A DNA stretch of 64,000 nt from Paraescarpia echinospica (Eukaryota; Annelida; Polychaeta; Sabellida; Siboglinidae), in NCBI GenBank assembly GCA_020002185.1, contig CM034539.1:26136032-26200031 (forward strand), given 5' to 3'. The translations under genes were made by a program, and so were the position numbers. Under the pieces are notes generated by a model that saw nothing but the letters and a program-made list of their open reading frames with translations, made no database searches and was not told where the DNA came from. Below, one piece after another: positions 23,405 through 34,194 of this stretch. How positions within the stretch are numbered: the first letter of the stretch is position 1; each line of letters opens with the position of its first letter.

Positions 23405-23450
23405 ACCTTGACGCTGGAAGACGGGGGGAGGGGTGCTGTTGAAAAATTTT
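23405..23450. repeat. Fragment of a dispersed repeat (gctgttggagatttt family)
   Basis: gctggaagacggggggaggg, then gtgctgttgaaaaattttca, resembles longer copies at 39070-39225 and 50870-51075. Confidence 0.5.
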
Positions 23451-24659
23451 CACTGCCGCGCCGCCGTATTTACCGTATTTTTCGCCGTAACTTCCGCTTC
23501 TCCGCTGTTTCGGTTCGCAGGCCCGTAGCCAGGGGGATTCACGGGGTTCACGTGAACCCCCCTTTTGTGACCACCCCCCCTCCAAATTGCATCTTTAAAT
23601 TGTATTCCATGTTTCTCAAAAGCGTTAACCCCCTTCCTAAAAGCTGCTGGATAGTGTTCAAGCATTACAAGGAATGCCAAGAAAGCCTGATATGTGCAGA
23701 TGATAAAGGGAGAACCGTTATATATTAAGTGATCATCACAGAATGTATGGGAGCCTGGCTGATGGATCTGTCCCCAATGTCATGTGTGAAAAGGGCAGTC
23801 ACTAGATGAATGTGTGTCAAAGGACGATTGCATCCAATTAACCATGCAGAAGGACTTCACACTATTCCAGGGTCTCCTGTTATAAAAACGCATGGGGTAA
23901 CAAATACACAAGAAGCCAATTTTACAGAGGTTACCGATGCAAACAAAATACTGGTGAATGAACAGGGTGATGACGATTTAACAATTATGAGCACATAAAT
24001 TAAACCATATGATATAAAATAATTCATTATTTTTCATCAGAACTCTGTTAAAAAATTAACGAAAAGTGCGGCTTTTTATTTTTAGTATGCTGATTAATGT
24101 AACTACCGACTGTCAAAGCTATTCTCAACAATCAACAACTTATGATGTGTAGCGAGTGTATTTCTTACACGCTGCAAACCCGGTAAACAAACTCATCTTG
24201 CTAAACACAAATCATAATGTTCAACTATTGAGCTGGGACGCGAATTTTGATGAATAATAATTTAACCAATACAAAATAAAGTTTAGCTTCACCTATTTCA
24301 AAATGCGCGTGCTGATGAGAAATCGTGTAATTGTGTAGCTGTATGGTTGCCGAAATACTGTGGTTGCTAGTTGCATGTTTGTAGATCTCAGAAATGGGAG
24401 CCTTATCGCTGATGAGGAGGCAAGAATGTGTGAAGGGCCTTTATTATCAATTATTATGTCCATTTTGTTTTATGTATAGTTATAAAATACAGTTTCTGTT
24501 TCCTGGAGTCAGTGTGGTGTACAGGATATGGTACTTGAATGTTTGACACCTAGAATTTAATTCAAATTCCACAAGAGGACAATATTTTGTCTAATCTTCT
24601 ATTTACCGGGGATGTTTTATAAAGGTTTGTTAATTTACTAACTTAAATATGTTTATGAT

Positions 24660-26020
24660 TTCTAAAGAATGAGACAGCGATGGTTTTGAACGTTTAATGC
24701 TGATGTGCGGTGCAGTGAAAAAGAACGAACACGGTTATGTGCGGTGCACTTAATAAGAACGAACCATAGAGGCGATGAGAATAGAGCAAGTTAACATTAA
24801 TAATGTAGCGTAATTGTCAATGTCCTCCCTCGCCCCGAGTTCTTGTGACGGGAGACGCATGAACTCTTCGAGTACCTTGTTCGATCAAACGTTACCGACC
24901 ACATAGTCCTTGAAGCGGGTCGGCAAGCGTGTCTGCCGCCTTGGTCTGTCCGGTCGGAACATAGTGTTTGGTACTGACGGTGGCGGCGATGCGAGCTTCT
25001 GTTGCGGTGCAGTTTCCCGGTTCGGTCCCGCGGATGGCGGTTCATCGGCGGACGATCTTGGTGAGGCTACCGGAGTATCTTCATTCCATGTGTCGGGCTC
25101 AAAGTGGAGGCTGTGCGGGTTGGGGCGTATGTCTTGTCGGCGCTCTGGTGTGCTCTGCGACTTTCTGAACATTGCCGTGTCCGGGGTCGGCGGCGAGCGA
25201 TTGGCGTCGCTGCCGAGTGGTGTGGAGATCTCATGTGTCAGGTCCTCCATGGGAAGTAGGGATAGGGGCAGTCTCCCTATATCAGCGGACCTGTTGGGGA
25301 TGTCATCCGTGATACGGCGTGGGCATGGCTTATCCACGTACGGGACGTAGCGCCGTAGAAATTGGCGGTTGCGAAGGGTGACTCTGCCAGACCCGTGGAC
25401 TTTGATGGCGTACTGGTCGTGTTGCAGTACCTCGATGACTTGTCCAGACTTGTCCCAGCGTCGTGGCGCATTCCCAGTCTGGTTATGGATGCGGACGCTG
25501 TTCCCCACTTTCAGAGGAGGCAGTTTCTTAGTGTGGGGTAGGAGGGCTTCCACCTCTTTGGCATGGCGTTCCATGAGAGCCTTCTCCCGGTTGGCGGCTG
25601 TGTCTGTCCAGGTATCGTCTGGCTCGTATTTTCCTGGCATGACGGGTATAAAGTCGCGGATTTGGCGGCCAAAGACGATTTCAGCCGGGGAGCGTTTGTC
25701 AAGTGGCGTAGGCGTGTTCCTATATGTGAGCATGGCTCACTGGAATGCCGGAATGTCGGCGTCGCCATGTGGCCCGGTGTTCTCCATGATCAAGCGCTTA
25801 GCTGATTTAACCCCGATCTCGGCCCGGGTGTTGGAATGGGGGTAGGCTACCGACGAGAGGCGGTGAGCAACTCCCCAGTCTCGGAGGAACTGCTGGCTGA
25901 GCTCAGCCGTAAACTCGGGGCCGCCATCTGATGACAACTCTTCGGCGATACCATATGTGACAAAGAATTCCCGTAGCTTCTTGACGAGTGCCGGCGACCC
26001 CCCCCCCGTCAGTTGACACA
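24660..26020 (-). pseudogene. Duplicated 3' fragment of the gypsy element (LTR plus integrase C-terminus)
   Basis: Copy of 27189-28549: LTR at 24660-24820, a purine-rich tract, then the integrase part at 24885-26020 on the minus strand. The integrase reading frame is intact across the homopolymer here (10 G; CQLTGGGSPALVKKLREF), then SSDGGPEFTAEL and YPHSNTRAEIGVKSAK. A stop before the next frame separates the LTYRNTPTPLDKRSPAEIVF tail. The fragment lacks everything upstream of the second catalytic half of the integrase core, so it is dead. Confidence 0.92.
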
Positions 26021-27188
26021 CTTCCGCTTCTCCGCTGTTTCGGTTTGCAGGCCCGTAGCCAGGGGGATTCACGGGGTTCACGTGAACCCCCCTTTTGTGA
26101 CCACCCCCCTCCAAATTGCATCTTTAAATTGTATTCCATGTTTCTCAAAAGCGTTAACCCCCTTCCTAAAAGCTGCTGGATAGTGTTCAAGCATTACAAG
26201 GAATGCCAAGAAAGCCTGATATGTGCAGATGATAAAGGGAGAACCGTTATATATTAAGTGATCATCACAGAATGTATGGGAGCCTGGCTGATGGATCTGT
26301 CCCCAATGTCATGTGTGAAAAGGGCAGTCACTAGATGAATGTGTGTCAAAGGACGATTGCATCCAATTAACCATGCAGAAGGACTTCACACTATTCCAGG
26401 GTCTCCTGTTATAAAAACGCATGGGGTAACAAATACACAAGAAGCCAATTTTACAGAGGTTACCGATGCAAACAAAATACTGGTGAATGAACAGGGTGAT
26501 GACGATTTAACAATTATGAGCACATAAATTAAACCATATGATATAAAATAATTCATTATTTTTCATCAGAACTCTGTTAAAAAATTAACGAAAAGTGCGG
26601 CTTTTTATTTTTAGTATGCTGATTAATGTAACTACCGACTGTCAAAGCTATTCTCAACAATCAACAACTTATGATGTGTAGCGAGTGTATTTCTTACACG
26701 CTGCAAACCCGGTAAACAAACTCATCTTGCTAAACACAAATCATAATGTTCAACTATTGAGCTGGGACGCGAATTTTGATGAATAATAATTTAACCAATA
26801 CAAAATAAAGTTTAGCTTCACCTATTTCAAAATGCGCGTGCTGATGAGAAATCGTGTAATTGTGTAGCTGTATGGTTGCCGAAATACTGTGGTTGCTAGT
26901 TGCATGTTTGTAGATCTCAGAAATGGGAGCCTTATCGCTGATGAGGAGGCAAGAATGTGTGAAGGGCCTTTATTATCAATTATTATGTCCATTTTGTTTT
27001 ATGTATAGTTATAAAATACAGTTTCTGTTTCCTGGAGTCAGTGTGGTGTACAGGATATGGTACTTGAATGTTTGACACCTAGAATTTAATTCAAATTCCA
27101 CAAGAGGACAATATTTTGTCTAATCTTCTATTTACCGGGGATGTTTTATAAAGGTTTGTTAATTTACTAACTTAAATATGTTTATGAT

Positions 27189-27349
27189 TTCTAAAGAATG
27201 AGACAGCGATGGTTTTGAACGTTTAATGCTGATGTGCGGTGCAGTGAAAAAGAACGAACACGGTTATGTGCGGTGCACTTAATAAGAACGAACCATAGAG
27301 GCGATGAGAATAGAGCAAGTTAACATTAATAATGTAGCGTAATTGTCAA
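27189..27349 (-). repeat. Gypsy 3' LTR
   Basis: 161 bp. On the minus strand it is preceded by a purine-rich tract (ggggcgagggaggaca), the plus-strand priming site expected just before a 3' LTR. Confidence 0.9.
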
Positions 27350-27413
27350 TGTCCTCCCTCGCCCCGAGTTCTTGTGACGGGAGACGCATGAACTCTTCGA
27401 GTACCTTGTTCGA

Positions 27414-30400
27414 TCAAACGTTACCGACCACATAGTCCTTGAAGCGGGTCGGCAAGCGTGTCTGCCGCCTTGGTCTGTCCGGTCGGAACATAGTGTTTGG
27501 TACTGACGGTGGCGGCGATGCGAGCTTCTGTTGCGGTGCAGTTTCCCGGTTCGGTCCCGCGGATGGCGGTTCATCGGCGGACGATCTTGGTGAGGCTACC
27601 GGAGTATCTTCATTCCATGTGTCGGGCTCAAAGTGGAGGCTGTGCGGGTTGGGGCGTATGTCTTGTCGGCGCTCTGGTGTGCTCTGCGACTTTCTGAACA
27701 TTGCCGTGTCCGGGGTCGGCGGCGAGCGATTGGCGTCGCTGCCGAGTGGTGTGGAGATCTCATGTGTCAGGTCCTCCATGGGAAGTAGGGATAGGGGCAG
27801 TCTCCCTATATCAGCGGACCTGTTGGGGATGTCATCCGTGATACGGCGTGGGCATGGCTTATCCACGTACGGGACGTAGCGCCGTAGAAATTGGCGGTTG
27901 CGAAGGGTGACTCTGCCAGACCCGTGGACTTTGATGGCGTACTGGTCGTGTTGCCGTACCTCGATGACTTGTCCAGACTTGTCCCAGCGTCGTGGCGCAT
28001 TCCCAGTCTGGTTATGGTTGCGGACGCTGTTCCCCACTTTCAGAGGAGGCAGTTTCTTAGTGTGGGGTAGGAGGGCTTCCACCTCTTTGGCATGGCGTTC
28101 CATGAGAGCCTTCTCCCGGTTGGCGGCTGTGTCTGTCCAGGTATCGTCTGGCTCGTATTTTCCTGGCATGACGGGTATAAAGTCGCGGATTTGGCGGCCA
28201 AAGACGATTTCAGCCGGGGAGCGTTTGTCAAGTGGCGTAGGCGTGTTCCTATATGTGAGCATGGCTCACTGGAATGCCGGAATGTCGGCGTCGCCATGTG
28301 GCCCGGTGTTCTCCATGATCAAGCGCTTAGCTGATTTAACCCCGATCTCGGCCCGGGTGTTGGAATGGGGGTAGGCTACCGACGAGAGGCGGTGAGCAAC
28401 TCCCCAGTCTCGGAGGAACTGCTGGCTGAGCTCAGCCGTAAACTCGGGGCCGCCATCTGATGACAACTCTTCGGCGATACCATATGTGACAAAGAATTCC
28501 CGTAGCTTCTTGACGAGTGCCGGCGACCCCCCCCCCCCGTCAGTTGACACACGTAGGGCCAGCCCGAGTATCTGTCAACGATGACGAGGTAATTGTGGCC
28601 GCTGTAACAGAAGTAATCGGCGCACAACATCTGGAATGGGTAGACTGGGTCGGGTGAGGGTGTGAGAGACGGCTTGGGGTTGCTGGGAGCAATTCTGTGG
28701 CACGCCTGACAGTTATTGCGCAGCTCTTGGATCTGAATCGTGATTCCCGGCCAGAAAACCGATGCTTTCGCTCTGGCGTTCATGGACGTCACACCTTGGT
28801 GGGCGGCGTGTAGTGTTTCCAGGACCTGGTCGCGGAGTGATGGCGGGATAACGATTCTGTCCTGGTACAGTATTACGCCCGCCGTGATGGAGAGGTCGGC
28901 CATGTACTGATGATAGATCCGGGTGAGTTCTGGCATGTGCCTGCTGTCTTCCGGGAAGCCTACTAGGATCGTGTCGTGCAACTGTCGCATGGTGGGGTCG
29001 CTGGTGGTCTGTTCTCTGACGCTGTCCCACGTGACCGATTCGATGGACGATAGTGTGGTCATGGCTCCGAATGTTAGGTGTTCCTCTTGTGCGGCAACCT
29101 CGTGACTTAAATTCCCCTCGTTGCCCATGCGGCGCAGCCCCTGGTACCACCAAAGTTCAGCCGGTACCGATGAATAGCCAGCCGCATGTGCATCATCTGG
29201 TAGGTCCATCTTGTTAGGATTGGGGTCTCCAGAGGCGTATCTGGACAGGCTGTCAGCGGTGAAGTGGCGTTTACCAGGTACGTGGGTGATCCTGAATTGG
29301 AACGGTAGTGTTTTCTCTTTCAGGTTGTAGAGGCGCGGGTTTTTTATGTCCTCCATCTTCCGGTCCCCAACACTTTGAGGAGGGGCTTGTGGTCGGTGGC
29401 AACGATGAGGTCGTTACAGCCCAGGACGAAGTGCCTGGCTTTGTCGAGTGCCCAGCCGACGGCCAAGGCCTCGCCTTCTACAGGGGCATAGTTCTCCTCT
29501 GCGTTGTGTGTATACCGATTGCTGGCGAACGTCAGTTTCCAGCCGGTGTTGCAGCACCATGGTTCCTCGGATGGACAGGAGCAATGTTTCTGTCCAAGGG
29601 AGAACCCGATGCCGTACTTGCACCAGTCGGTGGACAAGCAAGTTTTTCGTCTTTTGTCAAAGATCTTGACCCCCTCGGCGATGGTCTTGATGATCTCGCT
29701 CTTGGCGTGTGCAAGGGCAGCATCCAAGGTCTCGTCCCAGTAGAAAGGGGTTGAGGGTGACAGAAGTTCGCGAAATGGGCGTAGTTCTTCGGACGACGAT
29801 TGACAGTAACTAACCTGGTTAATCATTCCAAACAGCGACCTTATGTCGGTGATGTTCCGCGGTGTTGGGAAGTCCTGGATCGCGCGGATGAATGTGTCGC
29901 TGGGCCGGATGTTTGTTTTCGTTATCTCAAATCCGACGAACTCAACCGTGTCTTCCGCGAAGTGGAATTTTTCCGGGTTCTGAGTGATACCGTGTCGTCC
30001 GCATATATCCATCCAGTTGCAGGTTTGGAAAAATGCTTCCTCGATTGTCGGGGCCCATATGCCTACGTCGTCGATGCACTTAGTTTTGTTCGGGATGTCG
30101 GCAACAATTTCGTCGTATCGTCGAGTGTAGCCGTCTCCGGCGGCGACAAACCCCTGGGGCAGGGTCTTGTACCTGTATCGGCCCCACGGGGTGATGAATG
30201 TGGTGTAGTGACGGTCTTCCTCGTGGATGGGGACTGAGTGGTAGCCGTTCCAAGCGTCGGTAACAGTCTTTTTCATGTTTGCCGGGAAGAGTGTCGCCTG
30301 ATGAAACGGGCTCATGGTGTGGTGTGTTTCTCTGCTGCAGAACTTGTTGAGGGCCTGGTAGTCTACGCAGCGTCGAGGCCCCCCGCTCTTTTTTCTGGTG

Positions 30401-31168
30401 ATGACCATCCTGCTGCACCATGTCATAGGTTCACCTACAGGAACAGGCTCGATGACGCCAAGTGCTATAGTCTCTGTCCAGGTCGGCCTTGACCTGTTCC
30501 TGCCAGTGTAGAGGAACCGATATAGGTGTGTGAATGGTGACAGGTGAGGCGTTCGAGTTGACCATGATGCGGACTGGTGGTCCCTCCATGAGGGGGAGGG
30601 GTTGATGCTCGCATGTGTTGAAAGTACTGCCTTTGTAGTAGTCTTTAATCCACTCCTCAAGTTTCCCTCTGTTGTTTTCTGTAGGAGGGAATGGGGTGGA
30701 CGTGGGCAGTGGCGGAGGCACCGTACGCCCCGGGCAATTGCAGTTGTCCCTGGTGGATGGTGGTGGCATAGATGAGCTGGCTGCGGCATCGTTGTTTGTT
30801 TCGACAGCGCCAACTGATGGGAAGGATTCCGGTATGATCCCAAGCTGTTTGCACCCATGTTCGCTTAGGTATATTCCCTTGATCTTGTTAGAGACGTAGC
30901 AGATATGGGTTGTCTCGTGCGAGTTTCCATGACGGTCCAATCCTGACAAGCGGAGAATGATTGCCCCGATGATTTCGATGGGGTTCGTGTCTATGGCCTG
31001 CATCCGAAGTCGGGTGGGAATGAGGTCGCTCTTCTTGTACCCCATGTTGTGGACCTGTTCCGTGTTGATGATGGTCGACTGGCATCCAGTGCCAGTAATG
31101 ATCCGCAGTTGACAGGTGCGTGCCGGTTTACTGAAGTGATAGCCAAAGTGGGCATAGTCTGATGGCAC
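27414..31168 (-). pseudogene. Gypsy pol (protease, RT, RNase H, integrase), frameshifted
   Basis: The protease region is near 31110-30900, with ITGTGCQSTI in place of a D-T/S-G active site. RT lies within 30480-29800: CRKDD-type KCIDDVGIW, LPQGF and EFVGFEITKTN. RNase H is at about 29700-29370, with STDWCKYGIGFSLGQKHC, YAPVEGEALAV and ATDHKPLLKVLG. The integrase zinc finger is at 28850-28700, with HAAHQGV and NCQACHR. The core has CADYF, SSDGGPEF and NTRAEIGVK, and the C-terminal part lies at 28262-27414 (NTPTPLDKRSPAEIVFGRQI). Frame changes occur near 30475 (before ALGVIEPVPVGEP), near 29370 (after LLKVLG) and at the 12-base G/C run at 28527-28538. The frame between 30858 and 30480 in the RT register is a shadow. 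Confidence 0.9.
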
Positions 31169-31387
31169 AACACGGGCCTGCAGTATGACTGTAGGCTGGC
31201 CTTTGACTGGCCTCTCGATCCAACCACGGAGTCTGTTGAATTGTTGCGATTCGATGACGACTTCCTTGCCACACTTGTTGCTGCCGCGGCTGGCGATGCT
31301 GGTGACGAGGCCGATCTCCTCGATGTCGTCAGTTTCCCCGTTGTTTTCCCGACCGCCAGCACGACTGCCAGATCGAGTGCCGGAAGG

Positions 31388-32515
31388 TTATGAGCTGCCG
31401 GCTCGAGCCCGGCCGGCTCGAGTATCGCAAGAGTGTGAGTCCTTCGCCTCGCACATCTCTTCGTACACGGAGGGCATGGATCGGTCTGCAGCGCCCTCGG
31501 TGTCGTCTAATTTCAGCGTTTTCATCTCCATGTTGCCGGACTTGGGCGGCGAACCCGGTTTGTCGATCTTGTCCGACTTTCGAGGCGTCTGTTTGCGGCA
31601 TACGGCAGAGGAATGCCCTGTCAATGAGCATTTGTTGCACGTGGCGTTGAAAGCTGGACAGTTGGCCTCTCTGTTAGCCTTGGACGTGCGCCGGTTTGTA
31701 TTAGTTCCGTGGCCGGTTCTACCGCAGTAGTGGCATTTAAAATGCCTGTTCTGGTTGTCGATTTGCGATGGGTTCTTGTCCCTTTTGTACCTGGATATGC
31801 CGGCGCCTGTATCGCCGAGGATGGAGGCCTGTGTCTTCTTGCCGATCTCCTTGGCCTCCAGTAGTGTGATCAAGGCGTCGAGTTCCATGTCCTGTTCCTG
31901 CATGCCGAGGACCTCGCGTTGTGTGTCCTGATCATACAGTCCCCGGATGATCACGTCACGTAAAATATCGTCGGTGTATCGCACTTCTTTTGTACACGTG
32001 CATTTTTGTGTGAACTGGCACAGATCTGCTTGACCTTTCATCCTGGCAGTAAAGTTTCTGATTCCCTCATCAGCCTGCTGTTGAAGGTTGTGGAGCGCGA
32101 CCCTGGACACCATAACGTTTTCGGCTTTGACGGCTAGCCTGTGTTTGGAGTCGAGAATATCTGTTTCTGGCTGTTGCTCGATGTCGTTGTTGTCCTGAAA
32201 CATGGCGTAGCGGAGCTGCTCACTGCAGGTGACCATAAGTTGACATTGTATGTCCGCTCCGGTGACGCCTGTTGCAATCTTGTACGTATTCCACCTTTTC
32301 TGGAAGTAGACCCACCGCTCTGTCGTGATGCCCATGTCAATGGGCGGGCGGTCTGCCTTCGCTTTTTGGGGGGCGGTGGCTTGGGTGGGCGGCGGCACTG
32401 CATTGTGCTCCGACGTGTTGTGCATGGCCAGAAGCTGCATGGCATACTCGACCGGTAGTTTTTCAGTCTTGTAATCACAGTCTGTGTATGTGCATCGTAT
32501 TTCCACATTGGCCAT
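31388..32515 (-). CDS. Gypsy gag with zinc knuckles
   Basis: About 375 codons from the ATG at 32515 (MANVEIRCTYTDCDYKTEKL). I prefer this start because the N-terminal C-x4-C motif and following helix are typical of this gag family; the frame stays open upstream to 32638. The capsid-like middle is followed by two Cys/His knuckles, CHYCGRTGHG and CNKCSLTGHSSAVC, as expected for an RNA-binding nucleocapsid. The reading frame appears intact. It is probably from the same gypsy lineage that is abundant in cnidarians and echinoderms. Confidence 0.85.
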   Translation of the reverse strand: MANVEIRCTYTDCDYKTEKLPVEYAMQLLAMHNTSEHNAVPPPTQATAPQKAKADRPPIDMGITTERWVYFQKRWNTYKIATGVTGADIQCQLMVTCSEQLRYAMFQDNNDIEQQPETDILDSKHRLAVKAENVMVSRVALHNLQQQADEGIRNFTARMKGQADLCQFTQKCTCTKEVRYTDDILRDVIIRGLYDQDTQREVLGMQEQDMELDALITLLEAKEIGKKTQASILGDTGAGISRYKRDKNPSQIDNQNRHFKCHYCGRTGHGTNTNRRTSKANREANCPAFNATCNKCSLTGHSSAVCRKQTPRKSDKIDKPGSPPKSGNMEMKTLKLDDTEGAADRSMPSVYEEMCEAKDSHSCDTRAGRARAGSS

Positions 32516-32772
32516 GATGATGTAGTTTGAGTATGTTTGTTTAACTACAATCTTGGTAGAGCCTCCGTCTGTAGTAGTGTGTATGTGTAGCAGTGTTTCG
32601 TTCATTACGAGCATTCTAAACACTATATTATCGCTCACAAACAGAACTATTCGCGGTTTCGTTGTTTCAACGGCAAGAACTGTAGTATCTTTTCACTACT
32701 GCCGATTAGTGGAATATGCGTACGATACATATCAGTACTATCTGATAAATATACCTTTCAGTGCACCGCGCA

Positions 32773-32933
32773 TTCTAAAGAATGAGACAGCGATGGTTTT
32801 GAACGTTTAATGCTGATGTGCGGTGCAGTGAAAAAGAACGAACACGGATATGTGCGGTGCACTTAATAAGAACGAACCATAGAGGCGATGAGAATAGAAC
32901 AAGTTAACATTAATAATGTAGCGTAATTGTCAA
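32773..32933 (-). repeat. Gypsy 5' LTR
   Basis: 161 bp, two differences from 27189-27349. The sequence following it on the minus strand (tgcgcggtgcactgaaagg) should contain the primer-binding site, but I cannot assign a tRNA. Confidence 0.9.
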
Positions 32934-33040
32934 ATGATAAATTATGAAACTTTTGGACATCAGATCAGATAATGTATTAATTGAGTGAACACCAGATTGT
33001 AAATGACACACTTTAACTGTTTATTCTGAAAAATAACCTG

Positions 33041-33251
33041 CGCCAATGGCTATTAGTTACTATTCCATGATTGTTGTTCAATGGTAATATTGTCGTGACC
33101 CCTAGTTTCCGGGTCACGGCCTCGCGTTTTTGGATACTTCCTGTTGTGAGTTGCAGTTTTGCGTTCTCTTATTAAAACACTGTTCTAGTTACGCATACGT
33201 ACTAGTGTTTGTTTGTGTGACTCGAAGTGTGCATTTGATCACCTAATGGCG
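33041..33251 (+). repeat. 5' LTR of second element
   Basis: 211 bp, ends aatggcg. Contains a ttattaaaacac stretch that could serve in 3' end formation. Confidence 0.92.
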
Positions 33252-33269
33252 TGGTGGCAGCGCTCACAA
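33252..33269 (+). promoter_or_regulatory. Primer-binding site
   Basis: TGGTGGCAGCGCTCACAA starts directly at the LTR edge, with the TGG that pairs with a tRNA 3' CCA. The tRNA species is not assigned. Confidence 0.7.
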
Positions 33270-33387
33270 CGAACCCGCTCACCAAAACGGGCGCAATAAA
33301 AGCAGATACACATTGACAGTCCGCCGACCTCACGGCGCAAACAGCTAGCCGAAACGGCTCTGTATCACTAGCAGGTGTGGTAACAAC

Positions 33388-34194
33388 ATGGCTAACAACA
33401 TGCAACGCGCACCGAGACAGTGGTGCCTCACAAAAACGGAAACGGTCAACACATTTGAGAACTGGCGCCAGAACCTCGTCTACACCCTCTCACTCGACCC
33501 AAACTTCGCCCAGTTTATCGCCACTGACGCTAAATGGGAGAAGCGATGTGCAGCACATCCAAACCGCGGCTTCACCGACGAGAATGATCATACAGCCATT
33601 CAGCAAGCCTACATGCTCGATCTAATGTTAGGCCAAATAGCGAACTATTGCCCAGTCATATCGCGCAACACGATCGCCAAAAACTCAACCAGTTTATCCG
33701 GTATCTGGCAAACTATCCGACTGCACTATGGGTTCCAGTCTACAGGGGCCCATTTCCTGGACTTTGCTGATATCCACCTACAAGCTGACGAACGCCCCGA
33801 AGACTTGTATCAGCGCCTAGTGGCCTTCGTTGAAGACAACATGCTACAAGAGGGAAGTGTCATTCTGCACCACGGTGACGTCATACACGTTGACGAAGAA
33901 ATGTCTCCTTCCCTAGAGAACATGGTAGTACTGACCTGGTTACGACTTATCAACCCCGCACTGCCTAAGCTCATAAAGCAACGATATGGCACAGAGCTGA
34001 GGTCAAGAACACTAGCATCGATCAAGCCAGAAATATCACAGGCACTCGAATCACTACTAGACGAGATTGCGTCTGCTGACACCGCAAAGGTTATGCGCAC
34101 CGAGACTAGGCCTAACCTACGCGGACAAAGACCAGTGTTCTCAAGACGACAACCGGCACCATCTAACAACCCTCTAGGCGTCCCACGAGCGTGA
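33388..34194 (+). CDS. gag of second LTR element
   Basis: 268 codons from [20 protein letters not shown]. The segment [20 protein letters not shown] and the helical middle resemble retrotransposon capsid proteins. It ends in a basic tail ([17 protein letters not shown]) and overlaps pol by four bases (gtga), so pol would be reached by a -1 frameshift or by re-initiation. The frame is intact. The zinc-binding motif CPLCKQVGRSDVHHFL lies just after the overlap, in the pol frame. Confidence 0.85.
   Translation: MANNMQRAPRQWCLTKTETVNTFENWRQNLVYTLSLDPNFAQFIATDAKWEKRCAAHPNRGFTDENDHTAIQQAYMLDLMLGQIANYCPVISRNTIAKNSTSLSGIWQTIRLHYGFQSTGAHFLDFADIHLQADERPEDLYQRLVAFVEDNMLQEGSVILHHGDVIHVDEEMSPSLENMVVLTWLRLINPALPKLIKQRYGTELRSRTLASIKPEISQALESLLDEIASADTAKVMRTETRPNLRGQRPVFSRRQPAPSNNPLGVPRA

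Larger units (their letters stand above)
23491..28549. repeat. 2.53 kb tandem duplication (23491-26020 and 26021-28549)
   Basis: Two head-to-tail copies, nearly identical. Each contains the left end of a TIR DNA transposon, about 1.1 kb of its interior, the gypsy target flank atgat, one 161-bp gypsy LTR and the 3' part of the gypsy integrase. The junction at 26020 joins the integrase sequence (cagttgacacac) to cttccgcttctccgctg, which first occurs at 23491 just outside the DNA transposon. There are only a handful of differences, including a C run of 10 (copy 1) against 12 (copy 2). The duplication is therefore younger than the gypsy insertion. Confidence 0.93.
27189..32933 (-). mobile_element. 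Ty3/gypsy LTR retrotransposon, 5.75 kb
   Basis: Bounded by two 161-bp LTRs (27189-27349 and 32773-32933) that differ at two positions, with a 5-bp target duplication atgat at 27184-27188 and 32934-32938. On the minus strand the order is LTR, gag with zinc knuckles, protease, RT, RNase H, integrase, purine tract, LTR, which is the Ty3/gypsy order. The LTRs are unusually short and begin ttgacaatt instead of TG. Pol is broken by frameshifts and the protease lacks its catalytic aspartate, so the element cannot move by itself. It is inserted in the 23518-39057 DNA transposon. Confidence 0.93.

Noticed and set aside
24313..24340. Hammerhead core (ctgatgagaaa)
   Set aside because: The ctgatga and gaaa boxes are adjacent, leaving no room for stem II; the same sequence is present at 26842 only because of the tandem duplication.
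24910..25845. Long plus-strand frames (146 and 158 codons)
   Set aside because: Shadows of the GC-rich integrase tail on the minus strand; they recur at 27439-28374 as part of the duplication.
29308..31730. Plus-strand frames opposite gypsy pol and gag
   Set aside because: Antisense shadows of the retroelement proteins with no recognisable motifs.
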